DNA of 64,000 nt from Arthrinium phaeospermum. Taxonomy: Eukaryota > Ascomycota > Sordariomycetes > Amphisphaeriales > Apiosporaceae. Within the stretch, counting starts at the first letter, position 1. The number at the start of each line of letters is the position of its first letter. Under the pieces are notes generated by a model, which was given only the letters and a program-made list of their open reading frames with translations, made no database searches and was not told the DNA's origin. Positions 56,001-64,000 of the stretch are shown one piece after another. The stretch covers positions 248,001 through 312,000 of the forward strand of contig QYRS01000014.1 of the NCBI GenBank assembly GCA_006503535.1. The letters are read 5' to 3'. A program made the translations under genes and the position numbers.

Positions 56001-59000
56001 CGAATCTGCAGTAATCACGGCAGACGATGGACTCCACGGAGATCGGATCCTGTGATACCTGGCACTTGTACAATGCATAACACCAACCCCAACAATTGCT
56101 CATCTTACCTAAGACAGTATTGTTGTCGCCGGGATGTCGTACAGGCAGCAGTATGCGAAAGCAAATCCAGCAATCATTCGCGGATTTGCTGCTTGCTGCT
56201 GAGGCTAAGCTGACGGGTTTTCCCATTTGCGCTGCTGGATTGCCGGACCGCCTTTTGCGATTTGGGACAGCCGCCTGTCCCGGTTCTGTCGCGCGTGTTG
56301 GGAATATGTCATTAATTAATTAATACTCACACACGCACATGTAAGATTGTCGGTGAAAATGTGTTATGCGCAATACGCAACGCAACCCAGGATCGGATCA
56401 CAAAAGGCTATTTTACGAGACGAACGAAGGACATGTTCCCTGTCGGCCACGCGAGCCTGCCAACTGGAAAAGAGGTACATATCGGATGGGTAGTACGACA
56501 GCTCGCTCGCGCGTTCTGAGTCGTGTGTGTGCGTGGTGCGTGTGCGCGTTGTCTTTCATCACATAAATGAGTTGCTCGCCAGGTCGAGGCAGTGGCGGGT
56601 ACGCGAGGCCCGCCGGGGTTAGTGATGGGAATGATTGGAAATGATGGCAATTCGATAAAGCGTGATGATTGATTGACAGTCGAGACAGTCCAACGGCCGC
56701 CATCGCCGCCGGCGGACAAACAAACGCACGCAAATCCCCTCGGAGTCGCTGCCGGACACTTTGAGGGCAGGTAATTGGCCCCGCCCGACAGACACCCCTC
56801 CGAAAATGTGCGCTGTTGCACGCGACTGTTGGACTACGTATTGGTTCGTCATCACGGACAGGTAACACTTGGGTTTGACACCTACATTGGCTGCTGTGAA
56901 GAATAGGCTTCGCATGGGGAAAAGAAGCAGAATCAGGTTTCTTCTATTTTCCCTTGCTGCTTGAAGAATAAGAGTTTTTCTCTTGTTACCCTAACCCATG
57001 CGCAACTGGTGATTGGCGTACGGGCAGTAGGAAGCCGAGTCGTTATCCCAATAGGGCAACTGCAACAGTGTAGATCAATCGATTTGATGGGGAGAGGCGG
57101 CTCCAGTTTGCATGTAGTAGTATTGTAAATCATCAAATCCACCGTCAACCGTTCGTTCCAATTCGCCCCAAATGCAGTAACCGAGCCCCAGAATAAGCAG
57201 GTTGGGCCCATTCGAGGCGACATGTGGTTTTTGTTGATCGATCTACATCGTGTAATTGAAGAACCTGCTTCCCGGCAAGCCGGCTGCTGCGTCTTACCTC
57301 CGGGCAATTCGCCGGCCGTCCGATACCTACAGGTTCGATACGAACTGATGAAGATTTCTCAAGTATTTGCGACGCGAGCAAGATTGCATGTGGTCGGTTC
57401 GTGCGGCCCAACGCGCAGCAGGAGGAATGTTACATGGGTTACGTTAGATAGGATGCCAACCCTTTTCAGCCAAGATCGTAATCCAGGACGGTCGCCGTGT
57501 CGCGCGCAAGCTTGACGCAGTCGACGTTTGGGTGATCCGAGGTGAGATATGGAATGTTCTGTACATAATGGCATCTGTCAAGCAGGAGGCCCCTAATGGC
57601 TACTGCATGAGTTGCACATACTGTAACTGCGAACACCTCGCCCGGCAATAACCTCCTGCGGGACGATGTCGGTTATCTCTCAAACTCTGCCAAGAGACCT
57701 GGACCTGAGCCCCGGACGGCTTCTTTTCCCTTCTCGCCTTCCATTCCAAGGGGCAAGAATCGGGATCGCGATTTGATATCGCGGGCCTATGTGGTGTGAC
57801 ACTTAAATGAGGTGCCGAAGGTTCACGTGGGTTGCAGCACCCAGAGTCAAATCAATCTTCCGGACCTGAATCCGCGACCTCGACGCCCTTTCCGATAAAG
57901 CTGAAACTCAAAGAAGCGTGAGGCGTACATACTGTATGCATCACATCCTCTTCATCATCATTGTTTGCTACATTTCATACATACAAGCTGTCAGTCAGGA
58001 ATGCAGGCAAGCAAGCTTAGTTGGGGTCACATCGCGTGTCTGCGGTTTGCTGGTTGGGTTCTCCTAGGTTAGGTAGGGTTTGACATTGCTTAAGCATAAA
58101 CGTCATTGCATCATTGCTTGCTCTGATAATGAATGCTTCCTTGCCCTGCGCCAGAGCGCGCCCAACCGAACCGAGACAGGTACCACCACACAACCCTGAC
58201 CTGACATCCCCGTTCGAGTGAGGCGGCTCCGTCGCGGGGGTTTTTCCAAGGTTGTTCGCAAGTGTGGGCGCCTATGGCGCAAGCCACAGACCACGGGAGA
58301 AAAAGCACCATCATCATCGTTCAGGCACCTTGCTTATTGCCTGCCTTGAACCGGTTCGCCCTGGAGAAAAAGGAAGCGGGAAAAGCACACACACCTCGAA
58401 GAAACGGTGAACGGCCTGGAGGTTGGTCGCGATCGCAGGAGAAGAAGAAGAAATGAGGAAAACGTTGTGTAACACTAGATCCTCAGTACCTACAGTAGTA
58501 GAGTTACAAAAGAAACCCACCAGAGAGAGCTAGCTAAAGCTGCCGTGCCCTCCTCCACAGAAACGAATTTAGCTACGTAAATGCTCGGTCGCCTCGGCAG
58601 GGCCCCGCTTGTGACGCGGTAACAAAGCAGCAGGGTCCTTGGCCCCCGTCGTTCAGCATGGTCGCACAAGCGAAGAAGCCTGGGCAAGCTGCATGCAACA
58701 CGGAGGATCGCCGCTCGGTTTAGCCTATCTCGATCATTGAGAAGCGCTGTCAACTCACGAATGGCGAGACAGGGAAGCGAGGTTCGAGTCAAAACATTTC
58801 TCGAAGGGGGGTGAGGGGGTTTGCGATGCTTTGTTTTATGCCCGACGGGTGAATAGGATCGATTCCCACGCCTCTATCGCGAGATACCATAAAAAGCCAC
58901 GGGCTTGCCAAGCCGACGATCGGTTGACGGATCCAGCCAATGGACGCGGCTGGACCGGTTCCCCCATCTGAAATATTTCCTGTTGCTTGCATCGTGCCGG

Positions 59001-60611
59001 CTTGCACGTACATATGGTAATGGGCTTGAGCCACGTATGGCAGCAAGCAAAGCCAGCCTCTCATACGTGGGATACGTTACGTCCATTACTCGGGTCTTGG
59101 GGTCGTTGGCTGTTGGCTCGGCCTTTGTGGGGAGCGGAAGAGACAGCCCCTTTCTGCACCAGGCGCCAGGGCCCAGGGAAGGAGGAAAAAGGTTTGTCTG
59201 CGACTGTTGAAACATACGAGACAGATAGATGCAGGCCGTATGTATCCTGCCCCCCGAGTCTCTGTTAGATTCGCTAACTGTCGCCAACTACTGCAGACGT
59301 GTTTGAGTAGGTATCATTCTAGAAGCCTGTCACTCAGGTCGGCGAGTCAAGACGCGACGCGGAGGGTCTGGTCCTGCACGCTCACGAGACAGCGCAATTC
59401 AAAAAGTCGATATCGCTAGTATCGTGTCGCTCGCTTGTTGTAATATCATTGGGTTTCCAGCCTGTCTGGAATAAATCGAAATGACTTTTTGCCCGCGACA
59501 CGGATCGTCATGATCGAACGGCCGGGTAACAAAAGGCAAGTCAAGCTGGCGGGCCTTGTAACGTCGGAGGATCTCCGAGGCACAGAGGCCGCGGCTGCTG
59601 TCTTTCCATCGCTCCACTGAACGTGGGCGCACTACTATTTTTTGTGCATGCATTTGGCGTGGCCCTCGAAGAGGCGATGGGGCCCGGAACGCATTTCGAG
59701 GTTCGCCCGGATGGGCCAGACCCTCTCTTTCTGTTTCTTTGGTCCTCTGTTTCGCCATTTTCGTCATCTTTGTCACAAAGAAAGGTCCATGATGTACTCG
59801 CAAGACTGCAGCCCGCGCGCGCGACTCTGGGGAACGGGTGCTGCAGCCGACGACATCATCAATGTGACTGTATGTGTTCATGCCCATGTAGCTCGGTAGG
59901 CGTTGGAATCAAATGTCAACGATTCCAGGTGGCATTCGTACTTATGCAGGCGGTACCTAACCGCAGTTTAGTGCTCGAAGTACCTCACTGGAGACTCGAT
60001 TGACACGCATATTATGAGCCCATTTGATCTGGTTTATTAGGGCTTTTGGCGCTTACGTGCAGAGGGACAGCCTTACCCAAGCTGACATGAGGTACTTGGG
60101 CCTGGGGGCGAAATGACGGCAGGCGCAGGTATCGCTCCCTGTCAGCAACCCCATCATGCACACCCACTCCCAATAAACCATCACCGTCAGCGGGACCCAT
60201 CATACCAGATTCGTTACGACCTGTTGTAACTCTTGGCCAATATACGAAGTGGAATATCCAATACGACCAGGTAAGGGGCGTTGAGCCGTGTGTACATGTA
60301 AGAAGTGAGAAAAAGGCTAACGTAGGTAGCATATATCCACCCCATGTCCTCCTCATCTTCCCCCACGAGCCGCTTCTTCACTATTTCCCAGTTTCCCCAG
60401 ACTCTTCAAATCCTGACGCTCTCGGATCCGCGATTCTAGACCTAGACCTTTTTTTCTCTCCTGCATCGCCCAACCAAAACAATATCACCTTCAGCCTCTT
60501 TCTTGCCAAGGCCGACCACGACACGGACGGACTCTTTTCTCTCTGACTCAACTCGACATCCCCATACTAGAAGTTCGGGCAGGCCGTTGACACTATTCGC
60601 CAAAGGGATCT

Positions 60612-60633
60612 GACACGACACGACACGACACGC
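60612..60633 (+). repeat. GACAC pentanucleotide tandem repeat
   Basis: Four consecutive GACAC/GACACG-type units just upstream of the pyrimidine-rich leader of the 61920 gene. Confidence 0.7.
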
Positions 60634-60742
60634 CTCGACTCGACTGGGTTACGACGAAAAATATTCGTCAGCCGATTTTAGTTTTCGCCAGTAATTTGTT
60701 CAGCCTCTGACACAAGGGGGAGAGAAGCAGTAGCGTGTAACG

Positions 60743-60761
60743 CCGAAACGCAGCGTTTCGG
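60743..60761. repeat. perfect 19-bp palindrome
   Basis: CCGAAACGC, a single central A, then GCGTTTCGG: nine-base arms, followed within three bases by a T7 run. It lies about 1.2 kb before the start of the 61920 gene. It could be a dimeric transcription-factor site or a hairpin in the transcript leader. Confidence 0.6.
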
Positions 60762-61919
60762 GCTTTTTTTACTGTACGCTGTCGACTACCACTCTATCAT
60801 TGCGTTTTGGTGTAGCGCAGGACCAGATCGCTTGACTCGCCTACCAGCCAGCCACCTATTCATTTGCCCACCACCCACTAGGTTGCAGCTGAGACACCAG
60901 CACCATCACCCGCACCCCCTTCGTCTCGACGCGACGATCACCCCGTCTCTTTTCGCACTTGTCTCTCCTGCTGTGTTCATTGTGTCTGCAAGAGCGCAGA
61001 ATCGCATCCCCCAAATTCTCCCTCGCCCTCACAATAAGAAAAAAACCCAAGGATTCCCATTCCGGATATCCCCGCATTCGGCTTACCCTTCCAGCCACCC
61101 CGAAGCTTGGGACCTTTTGGACGCCTGCACACCTCCCACACACACAACAAAAGTGCACAGGGTTTTTTTTTTGTGTCTCCATTCGGTCCATCTTCTCATC
61201 CCAACAGAGGATACCAGCCAGCCCACGCCAGGACCAGGACCCAGTCTCAGCTCCCTCCCTGCAACCTGTGCCTCCAGTCCAGTTGCCTCCACCACCCCAT
61301 CCCAATTTACTTAGGCATTAGCTAAGATTCAGGACGCGTCCACCTTTCCCGACCCGTTCTTATCCTTATTCATCCTGCTTCCTTGTCCGTGTCCAAACAG
61401 TCAGGTTTTTCTTTCCTGCCCTGGCCGCGACTACGCTGCAGAATCCGATCTGGCCTATATAACTGCGATCGGCCACTTTTCCCAGCCGCCGCAAGCCTTC
61501 GATCCGTAACTTCTCCCACCTCCCCTTCGACAGGCATAACCAAGGCAGCCGGGTGCAGCCTTGTGAAGACGACTCCACTCCCACATAGCCCCGTAACCGC
61601 AACAATCCGGGAAAAACACACCAAATCTCTGGCAAGATATATTATTAGTGCTAGGCAGGACCCCCCGGCAATATCTCTTTGTCATTTGCATCTCTTACCG
61701 CAACTCTTGTCTTGGATTCCGCGACATCCCAGCACACCCGCGTATCATTTATACAACCCGACGCGCTCCGTGACCCACGGCCCAGTCATATATATCCTGT
61801 CCCGGTGTCGCATCTCTTCACATCACCGACACACTCATCGACGATTCGACATCACATCGACAAACATAAACTCCATCCCACCCAGGTTATATATCCCGAC
61901 TTCGTCATCCCATACTTCC

Positions 61920-62489
61920 ATGTCGCGACACAACCCTTCAGTCTCCGACGAAAGCAGGAAAGCACGAAGCAGGACATCCTCCCAGACTAGCTACTCGGTG
62001 CACATGAGCTCTCATTCGCCGCAATCTTCGCACATCAACATCTCCACCAAGCGATCCAGCGTCCACTCCCACGCCAAGGCACCGCAACCCTCGCCTCTCA
62101 AGATGGTTACCACATCCTCCACCGCACACCACCACCATCCCCGTGATGACGTGTCGTACTACTTCCTCCCCAGCGAGGCCGACCTGGCCTGCCAGGGCTG
62201 GATGACCCCGACCGTCATCGACGACGACGACCTGATGTTCGGCGGCAAGAGCCTGAGTGAATGGTACGAGGAGGAACGCATGCAAGCTGCAAGCCCTCCG
62301 GAAGAGGAGCGACGCGGCCGCCAACGGGTAAGTCCTGTCATCAACGCATTGCATGGCGATGCGCGCCCGGCATGAAATGGTTGCTAACACGTCTCGCTAC
62401 AGGTACGGCAACACCACTCACATTCGCAAAAGCACCACGGCACGAAAACACAATCTTCCAAGTCGTCGAGCGACCAGAAGAGCCACTAA
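61920..62489 (+). CDS. small Ser/His-rich protein of unknown function
   Basis: Two exons, 61920-62327 and 62403-62489, with a 75-bp intron (GTAAGT donor, TGCTAAC branch, CTACAG acceptor, phase 0); 164 residues. The N-terminal half is Ser/Arg/His-rich and disordered-looking (many SS, SH and RS pairs, and HHHH near residue 70). A more ordered, acidic segment follows around residues 75-120: DVSYYFLPSEADLACQGW, then TPTVIDDDDLMFGGKSLSEWYEEER. The C-terminus is a His/Lys/Ser tail. No signal peptide or membrane helix is visible. The long pyrimidine-rich leader and clean intron argue for a real, probably well-transcribed gene. I do not recognise the family. Confidence 0.72.
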
Positions 62490-64000
62490 TCCATCCAATC
62501 AACGATACCCGAACCCCGGGCTCTCTCACTGAACAACGACATCACCAAATCACCATAACCAACCGCATAGATACATCCAGCAGCCTTCTTTCGCTATGAT
62601 ACCCCAAGCATCATACCCTACCGACGTGGCGGACCACATCCTCACCGCCACGCCGGCCCTTGTCACCGCCCGCACAGTCAGGCTTACTCGTGTATTGTCT
62701 TCCACATCAGCGCATCAAGCATTGCATTAGACCTGGCGTTTTCACCCTATCCACTTGGATACTCATTTTTTCACGAGGTTTTCTACGGACATCCTCTTCA
62801 TCACCCTTACACAACCTGCATTCCTACATCGGCTGGGCTTCGGTTTCTTACGTCCCAGCCCAGCTGCCACGCGGTGCACGCACACGTGCGAACGTGCCCG
62901 CTCGGTACCGGAAAGCATGGTAGAATACAGCTACTAGCATCGATTAGACTTTCCCCTCGACACGATGGGGAAAATGAGGGGATCGAGGATTCCTCGTCGG
63001 TTCACAAACTCTCCCCTTGGGTTTTTTCGGGACACGTTACGGCGTAACGTTTTAGACCATTTGCATTTTTTCTCATTTCTGGATTTTCGGCTTCGCGCGG
63101 ATAGCGGCGCGACTACTCCTTTCGCTAGCGGGATCGCGTAGGACTGGTTGGTGTGTGTGGAGGAAGGGAGAAAGCCCTGTTCAGGAAAACAAATTGCTCT
63201 CTTAGGGACTGGTCCGTCCCATAGCAACCTTGAGGTTCCGGGGTCAGAGTTGGTAATTTGGAGACTCGATGAGCATTATTGGTTGCGGCTAGTGGTTGCT
63301 ATGGCATAGCTGGCGAATGTGCAGGGTGACCGGCAACAAGAGTGGTGTGCTCGCTCTCGAGCCCTCTTCCTTTTGCCGGTCTTTGGTTTTTCGTTGGGTT
63401 CGATTCTCGATTGGATTGGCCCGACGCTCAGATGTAACCTTTTGGGGTCTTGCGCACTCCTCCCAGATGTCTTGTCGATTCAGACAAGCAACTGAGGGGA
63501 GCCAGGTCTCGTTCCTTCTGAGATTAGCATTGATACTGCTAAATATACCTGCATTTGCAATTATGACGATGTCTTGTCCATGCGCTGGTATTGCCGTGAT
63601 ATGCTCAGCTGATTACGACCGCGTCGGCGCGATTGAGTTGCGTTTACTGACTCGCTCAACAGGACGACCGTGGGACATGTACCTTGCGGCATCTGGCTAC
63701 GATCGAGTATTGATTGGCTTGATGCACGTGGCATATGGGATGCCAACGACGTACGCGCTCGTTCATTACCTGGCATTTCTCTCATTGGTAGAAACCCGAC
63801 GACTCGGAACGTGCATACCGGCAGAGCAGGCCGCCCGCCTTGGCCAGGCTCCGGATAATGGTAAGAGCCTGGGGGCTGCCTGTCTGCGCCTCGACCTGTT
63901 AGGCATGAATGCAAAAGCAGAAGAAGTTCTCAAGTCGGCCTCTTGCAGAAGCCAGCTCACACAGACACACACAGCCAGTGCCCGAACCAACCCCGCGCGC
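62490..64000. other. 1.5-kb terminal region without a supported gene
   Basis: The first part is the probable 3' untranslated region of the 61920 gene. The rest has only short frames and no recognisable RNA gene or repeat. Confidence 0.4.

Larger units (their letters stand above)
53059..61919. other. 8.9-kb gene-poor region
   Basis: No frame combines an ATG start, good codon use and family resemblance. The sequence is of ordinary GC content and not RIP-like, with local low-complexity stretches: CG-dinucleotide runs near 54.75 kb, TTAAT repeats near 56.31 kb, and a GACAC pentamer array near 60.61 kb. From about 60.8 to 61.9 kb it is strongly pyrimidine-rich (C/T), typical of long fungal 5' leaders, and probably belongs to the gene at 61920. 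Confidence 0.45.

Noticed and set aside
58780..58800. GGTTCGAGTC resembling a tRNA B-box
   Set aside because: Flanking bases do not form a T-stem and no A-box or acceptor pairing is found.
60832..61314. 160-codon Pro/Ser/His-rich frame before the small gene
   Set aside because: Pyrimidine-rich DNA gives open frames by composition; it is better explained as a 5' leader.
1..64000. CRISPR arrays, operons, Shine-Dalgarno sites or riboswitches
   Set aside because: The window is eukaryotic (spliced genes, RIP); no regularly spaced repeats or bacterial signals are present.

Overview
The window is nuclear DNA from a filamentous ascomycete, most likely a sordariomycete and possibly a member of the Chaetomiaceae. 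Genes are GC-rich with third positions dominated by C/G. Introns are mostly 50-140 bp with GTRNGT donors and CTAAC/CTGAC-like branch sites. Many families are typical of Pezizomycotina: HET, DUF3632-like, fungal rhodopsin (Pth11-like) and GH76. In the middle lies a 7-kb block of extreme AT content in which CpA/TpG are nearly absent while CpG survives, which is the footprint of repeat-induced point mutation (RIP).

Layout. 0-2.3 kb: a divergent pair of related RING-type proteins, the left one cut by the window edge. 2.4-9.6 kb: a DUF7770-like protein, a large ankyrin-HET fusion, a DUF3632-like protein and a four-helix membrane protein. 11-18.2 kb: an unknown two-anchor membrane glycoprotein, a membrane-anchored histidine acid phosphatase, and the Rab geranylgeranyltransferase alpha subunit (BET4). 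19.7-22.8 kb: a secreted GH76 mannosidase and a six-exon atypical protein kinase. 23.1-28.3 kb: an intron-rich ABCC multidrug transporter. 30.8-36.3 kb: an alpha/beta hydrolase and a CYP52-like P450. 36.6-45.3 kb: a secreted FAD-linked oxidoreductase gene split by a RIP-mutated Ty1/Copia element. 46.2-49.3 kb: tandem rhodopsin-like membrane receptors. 49.9-52.5 kb: a Cdc20/Fizzy-family APC/C activator. 52.5-64 kb: a gene-poor stretch with one clear small gene (164 aa) behind a long pyrimidine-rich leader.

The most informative structure is the oxidoreductase/retrotransposon locus. The last 27 codons (including the stop) of the oxidoreductase lie at 36.57-36.65 kb, on the far side of the element from the rest of the gene (43.66-45.34 kb). 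The element is bounded by a 5-bp target duplication (CCTCT) and by 123/127-bp LTRs that differ essentially by C-to-T/G-to-A transitions. Removing the element and one duplication copy restores the frame exactly. The element runs on the minus strand: a gag zinc knuckle is recognisable as a CX2CX4HX4C pattern with every ligand turned to Tyr, and the reverse transcriptase YVDD box reads YVNN.

Functionally, housekeeping genes (BET4, the APC/C activator, the acid phosphatase) are interleaved with accessory genes. The ABCC pump, hydrolase, P450, FAD oxidoreductase and paired receptors between 23 and 49 kb could be a detoxification or small-molecule neighbourhood, but no backbone synthase is visible, so this is only a suggestion. 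Splice models were derived by eye from frame continuity, consensus sites and family resemblance.
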